DNA from: Beta vulgaris subsp. vulgaris | Taxonomy: Eukaryota > Streptophyta > Magnoliopsida > Caryophyllales > Amaranthaceae | DNA: 64,000 nucleotides | NCBI RefSeq assembly: GCF_026745355.1 | Contig: NC_079206.1 | Location: 5,477,044-5,541,043, forward strand | Direction: 5' to 3' | Part shown: positions 21,061 to 32,909 of the stretch, piece by piece | Position numbering within the stretch: position 1 is the first letter of the stretch | Layout of the letters: each line of letters opens with the position of its first letter | Position numbers and translations under genes: made by a program | Notes under the pieces: model-generated | Databases searched by the model: none | Seen by the model: the letters and a program-made list of their open reading frames with translations, nothing else | What the model was told of the DNA's origin: nothing

Positions 21061-23210
21061 TCCCGGGTTTAGGGGGTGGAGATTCATGATCTCCTCTAAC
21101 ACTGCCGGGTGCGTTTTGCTGTCCAAGGTTACCATTTTTTCGGCTTTCAAACTGTATAACAGATCGCTGTTCACTTTGAGCTTCACCCCCGACATCCTGT
21201 CCCCGCCATTTTTGGTTGTTCCCCACGCCATTTTCAGGGTGATTTTCTTGCAAGGTTTTGTGAGACGGAGCCATTTGACGTTGTCGGTTTCGCTTCCCGC
21301 TTGCACCATTAGCCAGTTCTTGGTAATTGATAGGGCTTTTCGCCCTTGAGGAAGAACATGTACTGGGTCGGACAGAAACTGAAGTTCCCATGGGATTGCT
21401 TCGTCCGAGAACTCGTCGATTGTCTTCTTCATCCACCATTTGAGGTAAATCCCGATGATTTCTGATATTTTTTTCACGTCCAATAAGCATGGCAGATGGG
21501 CAGGGACTAGTCTCCCTGGTTCTTCCGGGTATACCATCATCATGTTCTGTAGCATCGGCGGTGTATCCTCCGGCCTCAAGATGGTTTCTTTTAGAACCCT
21601 CGGATATACGCGGGACCAGTTTCCCATCATATCCATTCTGAAATACCTGAATCTGTTGACCCATATTTCCGAAAAGGTCATATGAGGCCTGGTTCTCGTA
21701 ATTACGGACGTTGCCGGAGATAGAGTGACATGAACTGGGAATGGGAATTTCGGGGGGGGCATGATGAATCCCCTGTTGAAAGTGGGATCGGATAGATATG
21801 GCGCTAGGGCTGGGTCTCTCTCCTCCTCTGGAAATGGACGAGCCATGGTGTTTTCTGTTTAGAGAATCTATGAGAGAGAAAATAGATAAAGAAGGTTGGT
21901 TACAGAGGGATACACTTATGAGGTTTGGACTTTCATTTAAAGGGGAGGATATGAAGATATTGGGGGGAGAGATATCTTGTTTCTGTAGGGAAAACATGAT
22001 ATTTTTTGAGCGGATTTTATGAGGATTTGGCGGATGAGAGAGAGACGAAGTGACTGGTGACCCAGAAGGAGGGGACAACTCCAAAGAAGGATTCAGAAGG
22101 TTGAGGGAGTAGGAGTCATTTAGAACTTCAAAGGGGTTAGTAGCTTCTGAAACAGGCGGCTTCGAGGATTTCTGATTATTACTTTTCTTTACCCAGACTT
22201 TTTGGAGTGGGGCCAGGGTCAAAGGTATATTTTTCTTGGATTTTTTTAATACTTGGGTCCAGTTGATGCTCCCATGTGGGACAACTTCATTGGTCGGGGA
22301 TTTTGAGACTGTTATGGGCTGAATGGGTTCTCGTTGATCCGGATGAGCTTCGCAACCTTGTGCATGGTGATTTATTTCCCCACAAGCAGGACATAAATTT
22401 GGCCACTCTCTGTAGAATATATTTTGTTTGAAATTTCCAAGCCATATTACATCTTTCTTTTCTTTGGAAATGTCTATCATAACAAGAAGACGAGCAAATC
22501 TGAATCGGTTTGCATTTGCGGTGCTTGTATCGGACTTAATGAATGATCCCAGGCAGTCTCCTATTTTTTTCAACATTTTCTCACGTATGAACTCAACTGG
22601 AATTTCATGGAGTTCAATCCACACCAGTACCATATGAATTTTTGCCGACGAAGCTTGGAACCCTAGAGTCCATTTTTGTGTTGAAAGGAAAGTTCCATTT
22701 ATGAACCACGGCCCGCCGGAAAGAACCTTGTTAACTTCTTCTTCAGATGCAAGCTTTGATTTAAAGAACCCTTTGCCTATTGGTGAAGTTAAGCAAGGAG
22801 AGGAAATTTTCCATATCCCAGGAAGAGAAGATACTACATACTCTGTGGAGAAAGATTTTCCACACGGTTTGGATATAATGGCGCAGGCCCAGGGATTGCA
22901 TAGGGCCTTGTAGTCCTCCTGAGAAATGGGGAGGAAGACCTCCTTGCTTTGGTTGAAAAGAGGAGGATGGGACGAGCACGCATGGGTTTGGCCATCGAAC
23001 ACTACAGACGACACTAAGGAGTCCCGGAAGGATTTTTTGGAAGATGAAGTAGCATGACTTTCAATACCTAGACGACCGGCGGGAACCTGCAAAGGATCAG
23101 AGCAAACAGAGTTAGAAAGGGAGGGGAGAGGAGGATCAGGGGGTTTTGTGGTGGGTTAGAGGTCAGGGAAGAAGGGTGACCCGAGAGAGAGCGGAGGGGG
23201 GAGGGACATT
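20927..23210 (-). pseudogene. LINE ORF1 (gag-like, CCHC)
   Basis: A long minus-strand frame (to about 23155) encodes a DUF4283-type N-terminal domain (FFKSKLASEEEVNKVLSGGP, WIELHEIPVEFIREKMLKKI). It is followed by the zinc knuckle CPACGEINHHAQGC at about residue 240 and a long serine/proline-rich tail. The likely true start ATG is at 23210 (MSLPPPLSLGSPFFP). It is in frame but cut after 17 codons by TAA at 23156-23158. The frame runs past the ORF2 start and reads through endonuclease codons to 20927, consistent with a small indel. Confidence 0.8.
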
Positions 23211-23333
23211 CTCTCTCTATTCGGTTTCAGGAGTCACAAAGGTTTATATGTTTACTTCTTCATTACTTAGAAGAGTGATTTGCTCTGTGATAAAACTCTT
23301 GCCTCAGCTGCGTTTTTGATTTTCTAGATAGTT

Positions 23334-24368
23334 ATTGAAAGCGTTTAAACCATTCGATTTTCATGATCTAAATATCCAAAATGGTTTTTTGTTCTCAATT
23401 AAGCTATGATTCTCTCGTTAATTAGAGTTTCTGAAAATAACTAGTTGTTAGCTCGTGTGACGCTCAAGGTCATTTCCCATAACATATAATTGATATATAT
23501 TCTAAAACCCGAGACAAAAAAATTATCATGCTATCAATGTATGCTTCGCCTCCTATGTAGGATTCATCACGAATTTTATTATTTTCTGATTCAGATCGGA
23601 TTTTCCTTTTTTCCGTCCGCCTCCTATATCAATAATCATACGCTTAATATTTTGGTTGAGTTGGTCCTCTAAGGTGGTTGGTTGAAGGTCTTACTTCCAC
23701 CATTGTGACAGAGGTTTGCTTCTTGCGCCTTGCAAATTGGGATCCCCAAACTTCCCCACTTACAAAGGATCTTCATCTTATTAATTACCAAAAAAATATA
23801 GTTTCAAAAATTTAAGAGATATCACCAAATTAATGTTACCCGCACTTGATATATGTTAGAGGACCAAGTCAACTAAAAGATTAAGTTGATAGTTCAAGTC
23901 ACAAGATTGGTTTTAGAAAAACTGTTTTCACGGGTTGGAATAAAGGTCATCATCATTAGACTGATTCCCTTTTTACCTTATTTGATATTGATATGATTCT
24001 TCTGACATTCTCATGACTGCAAGATACTACTTTGGAAGTGTTCAATTGAAATATAGCTCCTAAATCTGCACCACGTTAACATAATCTTCCAGGCAATTCA
24101 TTGCTGGCTCTCGAAGGATCAATCCGATCTAATAACATATATTAGAGGTATAATAGGATCAAAGTGGAATTCACGTATTGATATCTCGATTGACTGATTA
24201 AAACCTATCTAATTAAATAGGTGATATGAGAATGTAACTAATTAAATATAAGCTCGTAATCCATGGGAAAATATTTTAAGCATCTAACAACCCGATCACA
24301 ACTCTCAGATGTTATAGTAGTACAACACGTTACACATCTTGAATCCTTTAATGTCCTTTCAGGACTCC
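23334..24368 (+). promoter_or_regulatory. B1 upstream region with promoter module
   Basis: This segment continues the A1 3' region after the LINE and leads into the B1 promoter. It holds the empty Copia site at about 23490-23507. The ordered promoter blocks lie at about 24170-24310: 'gtggaattcacgtattgata', 'tcgattgactgatta', 'gatatgagaatgta', 'taatccatgggaaaatattt' and 'gcatctaacaacccgatcac'. No gene is visible. Confidence 0.6.
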
Positions 24369-24376
24369 TATATAAA
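24369..24376 (+). promoter_or_regulatory. TATA box of B1
   Basis: TATATAAA lies about 160 bp before the B1 start. In B2 the last base is changed (TATATAAT). Confidence 0.65.
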
Positions 24377-24530
24377 AGATTGATTTATCGTATTATTCTC
24401 ATCATTATCATAATTGTGTTGCCGCAATCATAAATATTCTCACCAGTATCGTAACACAGAATAAAACCAACCGTTTTCAAGAAAATATTCAACCTCAACT
24501 ACTTCCTACATACGTACTTGAAACCCAAAA

Positions 24531-24812
24531 ATGGTTAACCAACTCAAAAAGTCTCTAGTGTCCATTGCTATGGTAATGCTTGTGATGGCTTACGCCGTCT
24601 CGGCTGCCCGCATCCTCGCCACATTGCCTGCGGATGTTACATGGACCGTGGAAGTAGGGCCTGTTAAGCTTCAGGCACAAGAAGGACTGGCCGGTTGCGC
24701 AAATGTTGCTGACCCAGCTAACGTCGAAGCCTGTGGCAGCGTCGGCCCACCCATCAAAGCCCACCTCAAAACTCCCCTTGCCAGTGACCTTCCTGGCCAA
24801 ACAGGAAACTAA
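24531..24812 (+). CDS. small secreted protein, B type (B1)
   Basis: A single-exon gene of 93 residues. The signal peptide (about 1-25) reads MVNQLKKS followed by a hydrophobic core and ends AYAVSA. The mature part starts ARILATLPADVTWTVEVGPV. It has two cysteines (56 and 68), the block CGSVGPPI at 68-75 and the end GQTGN. Compared with A1, the N-terminal 30 residues and the C-terminal 25 are clearly homologous, while the middle is diverged. B2 differs by one residue in the protein (Asp35 to Glu). I do not recognise a known family. A soluble apoplastic protein with at most one disulfide is the most that can be inferred. Confidence 0.82.
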   Translation: MVNQLKKSLVSIAMVMLVMAYAVSAARILATLPADVTWTVEVGPVKLQAQEGLAGCANVADPANVEACGSVGPPIKAHLKTPLASDLPGQTGN

Positions 24813-25744
24813 TTATGTACTCCTCTTCGTTGTGGTGCATCATTCTCGTCTGCTTATATTTCATTTTCTTTCTCTTTTTTCGGCGTTGATTCTTTTTACT
24901 ACTACATGTTTATCTAGGTTTTTTTTGGGGAGGGGGGTTGTTTCAAATGGTCGAAACTGATTAATTCGTGTGTATTTCCTTTTAATATGGTTTTCATTTA
25001 TATAGCTCTGTCTACTTCCGTCATTTGCAAGAGCAGCAGAAATCTTGGATTGAATCTCATCTCTTACTAGGAAAGATACCATTTTTTCCCAAAAATCGTC
25101 ATTTACGTACAGCTAAGATGTGAGGCAACTAATACTTCATTTTCATCTTTAGTAAATAAGTTTTGTTTCCATCGAAACAAAATGAACTAAATTTTTGGCC
25201 CATATGTTGATACATACAGTTATAAGATGTACTTGTTTTGAGACCTATAAAATATAGGCAAAATTGACCTCAAAACCACAAACTATATGGCGTAGATGCA
25301 CACATCATCACTAACTTGATTAGTAGCTAAAACATCACAAACTATATATTGGTATGGGTGCAACGAATGTTATAAATGACGCAAAGCTAACTTTTCTTAA
25401 CATATGTTCACGTTACTTAGACTTCAAATCAATGAAAAAATAGAATAAATGAAATATAAAGGGGAAAATGGGAAAGCAATTAACATAATTCCCCTGCCGC
25501 CGACAACAAAAGTTAGTTTTAGCATCATTCATGACACTCACCGCCATCATAATAATGGGAATTGTCCATAAAAGAATATAGATCTAAAAATATGCTAAAA
25601 GTTTTATGATTAAGAAATGTAAATGTAGGCATACACTTTTTGTTTCCTAAAATCACCGGGACATAAAAACTTATAATAAATTAAAACATGAATAAATACT
25701 CTCAAAAAACAGAGACAAACTCCCACAAATGGAGAAAAATCCAT
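24813..25744. other. B1 3' region, no further gene
   Basis: AT-rich sequence nearly identical to 42754-43743. A G-rich run near 24920-24937 is much longer in copy 2 (about 42864-42887). No coding signal is visible. Confidence 0.6.
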
Positions 25745-28700
25745 TGATAGGCGTGTTGCCCATCTAGCAATAAAGATAATTCCTAACTAACCTCCTAATT
25801 ATGTAGCAGGGCAGTCAACATCGAATCCACAGAGATAAACAGTATCAAACACTAAATATCTTGACTCAAATTAACTAAACACGTGACAAACAACGGTGAA
25901 AAAGGGATGCTAAACTAATATTAAGACTAAACTATAACAACTAGAAATAACACACAAGGTAAATGAATCAATAAAAACAACTAGAATCAAGTATCCTCAC
26001 TAGCATGAACGATGCATGAATAGTTCCGGTCCCAAAGAGAGATATCAATAGTGGAAAAGGAGTATTACACCTTAAAAATACCGACCTCTCCACGAGTACC
26101 TATGGCTACTCTAAACAAGCAATCATACCTATTCCCTTATAATCATGCCAGAAAGAGACATTAAACATGGCATCACAACAAATTCCTAGTAATCTTATCT
26201 AATTATTCCCTTAGAGATATTCAATACTCTTGATTGAATCAACAAATCCATCTATATTCAACCCCCATTGACAACAAGACATAAGGAATCAATTCAAAAT
26301 CACCTATCCTAGTATGATAATAAAAATAAGCACAATTCAATGAAGCAAGGATGATTAATCACATGAAATTGGAGTTACGGGAATTCATGCATCAATCATT
26401 GCTAGGTTTGAACTTAACCCTAGACTATGGAACTACTCACTCATAGTTGAGATAACAAACCAATTGAAAAGTAAATAAGAAGACATAACAATATAAAAAG
26501 GAGAGAATTGGAAAATTTTAGTCTTTTACTTGATTAAAATCGATCCAAAGTAGCCAAATTATAGATCTCAAGGTTCAATAATGGAGTTTTTGCTCTCAAA
26601 AGCCACTAGTAGAAAAAGGACGATTTGCGTTGCCCCAAGTGCGTCGCATGGAAGGCAAAACGACGCAAAAACATAATTTGCGTCGCACGCAATGAAAAGT
26701 GCAACGCACAACATGAGTCCAGATACGAGCTATAGTCATAAAAAGAAGATTTGTGTCGGACAGTTTTAAGCACGCGAGGCAAACGATCCAACAATGTGCG
26801 TCGCACGTGCCCAACTGTGCGACACAGATGGCACTAAATAAGTTTTGGGCCAAGATTTGTGTCGAGTGGGCCACGACATACGATGCAAATTATGGGCTTC
26901 CCATATTTAACGTGCAAGTTTAGAGTTTCTCTTTAAACCCGAGTTTTATTCATCCGGTTTCTGTCTCTCTCTCAAACCCTTCAATCTTCATCAAGCCATT
27001 TCCTCTCTCACTTCATCCATCCGTTTTCTCTCACTCAAACCCTTCATCTCTCTCACTCAAACACTCTATATCTCTCATCTCTTTCGCATCTCATCTTTCT
27101 CTCAGCTACCTTCAATTCTCTTTCGAATCTCAACAACGAAAGCGTTCACATAGTTCTATGGCGAAGGTAAAAGGGGATCTCCAGCATACAAGATCTCGCG
27201 GGCGAGTGCGTTCCTTATTTGCTTCGATCTACCGATTCCGTCGAGCACGAACATAGGGAGGAGAGAGAAATGAACACAAACGACGAGCATGAACTGAAAA
27301 AAAATCTCATCATTTTAGTTTTCCAGAAGTTTTTAATTTTTAGTTTTTGTTGAATATCGTTTATGATTTTATTTTGGATTTTCATTTTCGTCGAGAATTG
27401 GGTTTCTAAATTACAGTAGTTGTTTAATTGTTAAGTTCTGTTTTGGTGTATCGTGATTTTAATATGATAGGGTTCATCTTCGGGCTTGCCGGTGTTTCTG
27501 TTGTTAAACTGAATTTCATGCTCGCAGGTGTAAAAAATCCAGAAATTTTGTGGTTAGCATCTTCTCTGAATTCTCGATTTTCAGGTATTTTAATTCACAT
27601 TTTATTTCGAATTTATTTGTTTTGCCATATTTATGTTTATTTTTGAAATTAAAAAAACATTGAACCTTTCAAAACTGAAATTTCTTGTATTTTTTCAGTT
27701 TAACTGATTTAAAATGAAATATATTGAATTTGCAGATCTGGTGGAGGAAGAGAAGAAATTGTTGGCCAAGATTTCTATTTCAATTTAACAAGATTTAGGA
27801 TGTTTCTCTCTAATGCAAGCTACTGTAGATTTTCTTTTTCAAAGTTTGGTTAAGTCCATTTTATTTTGTAAGATTTGTTAAGTTTATGTAGAGATCAGAA
27901 TAAAGAATCATGTTTTGGTTTGGTTCTACTTGAGTTTCGTTTCTGCAGTATTTCTTATGTTATGGTTTTTGTTTTTCCTCGAATGCGGTACTAAAGCTTT
28001 CATGCTTTAGTACTGTTTATTTTTTTCACAAATAAACATTTGTGTCGCATGCTTGGCCATGTGCGACGCAAATGCTCCATATGTTTCGCACTTTGCCAAG
28101 CATCCGACGCAAATGTTTACTGTTTTGTGGAGGATGGTGCTGCTTGCAGTATCATATGCGTCATACGTAGCTTAGTGTCCAACGCAAATAGACTATGACC
28201 CGCGTCGTATCCTAATCCGACGCAGTTTGTGTCTCTATCATTTGCATCGAGACCTGTGCCGTCGGACCTATGTCCGACGCAAATAGGGTTCTCAGTTCCG
28301 ACGCAAATTGACCTTTCTCTATAAACTAATACTCTATTCTAGCTCTAATAATGAAAAACTGTCCAAAAGTATTTTTTTTAGAAAAACTGCTTAGGGCATG
28401 TTTCTCTTCGCCATAAAACAATAGAACTGAACTGAACTGAACTGAACTTACAAAAACTAAGAAAGGAAATAAAGGAAATCGCGGATATAAGCCACGCAAC
28501 AGCCTGCATGATTGTGCAGATGTGCATGGCCATGCTCTATGGCGCAAGGTCTAGCGGAATTTTGCACGGCCATGCAAGCAAGAAATGAATAATTCTTCCT
28601 TTTTCACATATGTGCACGAGCAAGCAATGATGCGCGCACAGAATGAGCATGGTCCCAAACACATAAAATTCTACAAATATCATCATTTCTTCAATCCCAA

Positions 28701-28893
28701 AGAATTCGGACTCACCTCCTCGGCTCCGGGAACCACTATCTAGATCATCTATGAACCATATTAGCCTTAGACACAATCGGCAACAAAGACCCGAAAGCAC
28801 AAAGAAAAGACAAAAGTATATCAAAGTAACATGATGGTTCAAAATGTTACTCAAATCATGCAAATAGACCTAAGATGCACTAAAAACTACATG
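25745..28893 (-). mobile_element. LTR fragment interrupted by a CACTA element
   Basis: On the plus strand it begins TGATAGGCGTGTTGCCCATC, which is the 3' end of an LTR read backwards. It contains 'cgaatccacagagataaaca', the complement of the conserved 'ctgtggattcg' block. The other end, 'gacctaagatgcactaaaaa', matches the complement of the start of the solo LTR at 30380. A CACTA element splits it, and the second LINE joins at about 28894. The near-identical partial copy in the second duplicate is at 43744-44599. Confidence 0.7.
26604..28340. mobile_element. CACTA element (second member)
   Basis: The left end is CACTAGTAGAAAAAGGACGA, as at 3642. Subterminal arrays of 'tgcgtcgcac'/'gtgcgacgca'-type repeats lie at 26625-26890 and 28035-28310. 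The right end is diverged ('gacctttctctataaactaa'). The duplication AGC at 26601-26603 and 28341-28343 is my best boundary, because the LTR text resumes there. The interior has a CT-rich leader-like part (26940-27080) but no transposase frame. Confidence 0.7.
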
Positions 28894-29279
28894 AAAATGA
28901 GACTTTTTTTTTGCTAAACACGTAAGATATTAGATATATGAAGCAACAATTTACAACCTAAACCCATCAAAGGGGAGGCAAACCAACTAGGTTGGACTCC
29001 CTCACCCTAAGACAAGTATAAAACAGCTGGAAACACACTTCCAAGCAAACCAGTCATTTACATACTATGAAACCAGTTGCTATCTTGCCTCGAAATATTT
29101 TGAGGTAAAACTGCCTTAACTCTTGCTTTAACTATTTGCTCTACTTGCTTACAACTGACATGAATAGTAGGAAAACGTTGTTCCCAAAACACCTTATTTC
29201 TTCTCTGCCATATCACATAAAGCATGGTTGCAGCTTCTGCTAGTAATACTTGTTTCTGGAATTTTGTTCTCCTGCTGTG

Positions 29280-29759
29280 CTAATTCCATCTAATCAGTTG
29301 ATGTAAATCCTCAAAATGTGCTGAACATTTCATCCATGTTTTAAGATGCTTCAAACACTCTGAACTGAACTTACATCTAAAGAATAAATGTTGATGCTCT
29401 TCTCTTGCTTGTCCACACAATAGACACAGATCACTACTACTTATTCCAATCGTTGCTAGTCTTACTGAAGTCTGTAACTTTTCTTGCATAGCTAACCATA
29501 GAATAAATCTATGCCTAGGTAGATTTAATCTATTCCACACTATGTCATCCCAGTCAACTCTAACTTGTTCTCCCATCAATTTATCATACACAACCTTCAC
29601 AGAAAAATGAGCCATGCTATTGAATTTAGCCTGAGTGTAGACTTGTTTCACTTGTTCCTTAACATGACATAATTTCCTCCAATACCAGCTAGAACTTGCT
29701 GTAGGAACATAATCCCACCATTCAGCATCCTTAATGTACATTGAATGTACCCATTTCAT
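29280..29759 (-). pseudogene. LINE 2 RT-associated zinc-binding domain
   Basis: A 159-residue frame reads FSVKVVYDKLMGEQVRVDWD, LNLPRHRFILWLAMQEKLQT and CLLCGQAREEHQHLFFRCKF. This is the zf-RVT pattern (C-x2-C ... H-x3-H-x4-C). It is the last coding part of this element; no RNase H domain follows. Confidence 0.85.
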
Positions 29760-30211
29760 CCAAACACTATCTTGTTTGGTAGCAATTGCCCAGACATATT
29801 TGGCAAGACAAGTTGTATTCTATGTGAATACATCTCTAAATCCCAATCCACCTGCATTGTTAGGTCTACACATTCTTTCCCAGGCTACATTCCCTGATTT
29901 CATAGTGAAATACTGGCCACTCCATAAGAAAGATCTAAAAATCTGAGTGATTATCTTCAGCACTTGCTATGGGATTACAAATACTTGAGCCCAATATTGA
30001 TGTAGACTCATAATTACTGAATTAGCAACTACATCCTGGTTGTGTATGATAGATTTCTAGTGCTCCATATTCTTATCTTGGCTATCATTCTTTCAATCAA
30101 TACCTCACATTGAGTAGAAGTGATTTTTTTTGCACAAATAATGGGCACAGCCAGATATTTGAATGGTAAGGTTTGCAATTTGAATCCAGACACATCCACT
30201 GGTCTCTCCTG

Positions 30212-30379
30212 TTATCTACTATTCATACCACAAGTGTATATAGCATACTTCTCAACATTTGCTTGCAGCCTAGTAGTTTCAGAGAAGAGCTTGAATGCTC
30301 TCAGAAATAAGTAAGTTGATGCAAACTCTCCTTTGCAACACATAATCAAATCATCAAAAAAACACATATGAGTAAGCTT
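30212..30379 (-). pseudogene. LINE 2 RT catalytic segment, after the LTR
   Basis: The frame reads LTHMCFFDDLIMCCKGE and LRAFKLFSETTRLQANVEKY. The canonical FADD of the LINE catalytic site is FFDD here, an alanine-to-phenylalanine change. A solo LTR separates it from the rest of the RT. Confidence 0.75.
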
Positions 30380-31830
30380 TGATAAGTCATATTTATATAT
30401 AGTTTTTAGGTGCATTTAGGTTGCATTTTAGAGCATTTAGTTTCATATTTAGGTTCATTGTTGCATTATATTCTTAAGTTATGCTTTTCTATTCCTATTC
30501 GGTATGTTTTCTTGTTTTTGATGAATTTCAGGTATTGAAGACTATTTTGGAGTATGATTAGCTAAGATTAAGGATTAGGAGCACTTGGAAAGAAGTTATA
30601 ATGCATAAGGATCGTATGGATATGTCATAGTACGAGTTTGAGCAAAAACGAAGCGGAAAATCATTAGAAGAAATGTGAAAAAGAGTCACGTCTACTCTTC
30701 TGATCATAACTTTTGATGTGATTCTTAGAATCAGTAATTCCACATATTTGGAAACTAGACTTGAAGATCTTTCCAACGATAGGTGGCACGCCCCGAGGAG
30801 ACTTCTAGTCAAGGAGTTATGCCTTTCGGAAGATTGCACTATTTCTGCTGGAATCTGCCACGTGTACGCGCGGATCACTAATCCGCCTATTAATGATTTA
30901 TTTAAGACTTTCCTTATCTTGTAAATTACTTTCCAAGTCATATTAGGTTATTGAATATTTATTTAGATAGGTTTTCATTCTTTCTCTCTCCTCTCCCTCT
31001 CACATTATTTCTCTAGGTTTAGGTTTTAGTTTTCTCTCTTCTTTTTCTCTCTAGTTTTTAGTGTAAACCCTAGTTTTCATTCTTTTTCATTAATTTATGA
31101 GTTTCATTAGTTTCTTTCATTGATTTCTTTAATTATGTTTTCTTTTATAGTTTTAGATTTCATTATTTATTTCATGATAGAGTAGTTTCTTTTATCTATG
31201 GTTAAGTTGAACCCTAGTATGATTTAATTCATGATTGTTTCTTTAAATTCTCATATTAATTGTTAATTGTTCTGTCTTAATTGATTGTGCATATTCCAAT
31301 ACTAGATTAGGGATAACTAGTATTGTTATGATTCCATTGTCTTGATCACAACGGGAGTTGGATTTTGACGGATTTGAGTATTTCAATTAAGGCATGAAGT
31401 TCTCCACGGGAGTAGGTAGAATGGATTGTTAGGAAGTTAAAGTGCCGTGTTCAATGTCTTTAATTTGCATGATTCCAGGGGAGTAGGCTTGAATGCATAT
31501 TAGAGAAGCCATAGATACTCGGGAGAGGTCGATGGTACTTTATAGGGTGTACTTTTCCTTGTGAACATTTAATTATTAGTTTGGGTAGAAATTATTTTGT
31601 ATTATTTCGTGCTAGTGGGGATACTTAACTGTAGAGTCTTTTATTTTTTATTGATTAGTATAGTTTAATTCCACATTATTCTTGTATTAATCTCCTTTAG
31701 TCTTACCATTATTGAAGGCTAATCATAGAACAACTTTCTCTCTGTGGGATCGACTCTGACTTACCCTACTACATAGTTAGGAGGATTAGTTAGGTTATTT
31801 ATTTTTGTTAGGTGCGCGACACGCCTACCA
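30380..31830 (+). mobile_element. solo LTR, 1451 bp, TSD AGCTT
   Basis: It begins TGATAAGTCATATTTATATA and ends GACACGCCTACCA. AGCTT is at 30375-30379 and 31831-31835. It shares the 3' block 'ctgtgggatcgactctgact' with the two 1.53-kb LTRs but has a different middle. It has 'gatctttccaacgataggtg' at 30768-30787 and no GC-palindrome cassette. Confidence 0.92.
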
Positions 31831-31835
31831 AGCTT

Positions 31836-32742
31836 CACTTCCTTACACCTTGGGTGATATTGAAACTGCTCATCAAATTCTCCCACCTTCTTCAGTATCC
31901 TAGCAAGATATTCCATACAAAGAACAAATAGCAAGGGGGAAATAGGATCCCCTTGTCTTATCCCTCTAGTGAATTTGAAAAATCCTTTCATAGTTCCATT
32001 TATCATCAAGGAAAATTTAGGTGTTGTTACACACTCCATCACCAACATCCTAAAATTGTAAAGGAAAGCCTAAAGTATCAAACATTTCCTTAAGAAAGTC
32101 CCAGTTAAATGTGTCATATGCTTTTTGTAAATCAATTTTTAGCAAACAACTAGGTTGAACTTGTTTGCTACCATAGTGTTTAACTAAATCCTGAATTACC
32201 ATGATATTATGGATAATATACCTCCCATGTAAAAATCTACCCTGATTTTCCATAATCAAGTCAGGTAATACATGCCTTAATCTATTACACAAGACCTTAG
32301 TAACACATTTGTATAATGTATTACAACAGGAAATAGGTCTAAGTTCTGTAACATTTTTAGGACATTTAATCTTGGAGATTAATGTAATGACAGTAGTGTT
32401 TACCTCTTTCAAAATTCTCCCACTCTGAAGTACATCTAGAACAGCTGCCACCACTTCATCTCCTATAATTAGCCATGCATCCCTGTAGAAGTAGGAACCA
32501 AAACCATCTGTGCCTGGTTTAGAGCCTGGAATAGAAAATAGAGCTTTTTTAATCTCCTCCATAGTGTATGGAGCAGTTAAAATAGCCATATGATCATCTG
32601 TGATAGTAGGCCCCTCCTGAACTATCTCCTGTAGAACTTGCTTCCTACCTATAATATTACCTCCAAGAAGTTCCTGGTAATATTTTAAGAATGCTTGGGA
32701 GACTACATTTGGATCATCACATCCATGATCCATCAGCATCAT
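31836..32742 (-). pseudogene. LINE 2 reverse transcriptase, N-terminal part
   Basis: The frame 32742-32050 holds KKALFSIPGSKPGTDGFGSY, TVITLISKIKCPKNVTELRP and LLKIDLQKAYDTFNWDFLKE. The frame 32048-31836 continues with TTPKFSLMINGTMKGFFKFT, RGIRQGDPISPLLF and MEYLARILKKV. A single-step frame change lies at about 32049. Confidence 0.88.
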
Positions 32743-32909
32743 ATATGCTATGAATCTGATTCTGTAATCTTCTAGCTCTTATGCTCTGATGAAGCAAGGA
32801 GGTGTTCACATCACCATCCTTGATCCGATTTGCTTTGGCTTTCTGTGACAAGAATTCCAGATAAGCCTAATGTGTCTCTTTATATCTCTTTGTAGCTTCC
32901 AACTCCTCC

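Larger units (their letters stand above)
14004..23333 (-). mobile_element. L1-type LINE, near full length, with two nested solo LTRs
   Basis: The element lies on the minus strand. It starts near 23333 with a 5' leader and ends at 14004 in a poly-A tail (poly-T on the plus strand, 14004-14021). The target duplication ATTGAAAGCG, followed by TTT, is at 13994-14003 and 23334-23343. Without the two inserted LTRs and their duplications it is about 6.4 kb, the usual length of plant L1 elements. Order: ORF1 (gag-like), endonuclease, reverse transcriptase, zinc-binding RT-associated domain, RNase H. Frameshifts and stops break the coding regions, so it is inactive. The duplicate locus (35960-35980) shows the empty site. 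Confidence 0.92.
11836..26672 (+). repeat. large direct duplication, copy 1 (A1-B1 block)
   Basis: Copy 1 matches copy 2 (33796-44668) nearly base for base along 11836-14003 and 23334-26672. The match covers the A-type gene, its long 3' region, the B-type gene, an LTR fragment and the first 69 bp of a CACTA element. A 9.3-kb LINE (14004-23333) interrupts copy 1 only. At the position where copy 2 carries a Copia element, copy 1 has the unoccupied target 'ttgatatatattctaaaa' (about 23490-23507). Confidence 0.9.

Noticed and set aside
24555..24800. Antisense open frames opposite A1, B1 and B2
   Set aside because: They mirror the real coding frame and are explained by its codon composition. No promoter is seen on that strand.
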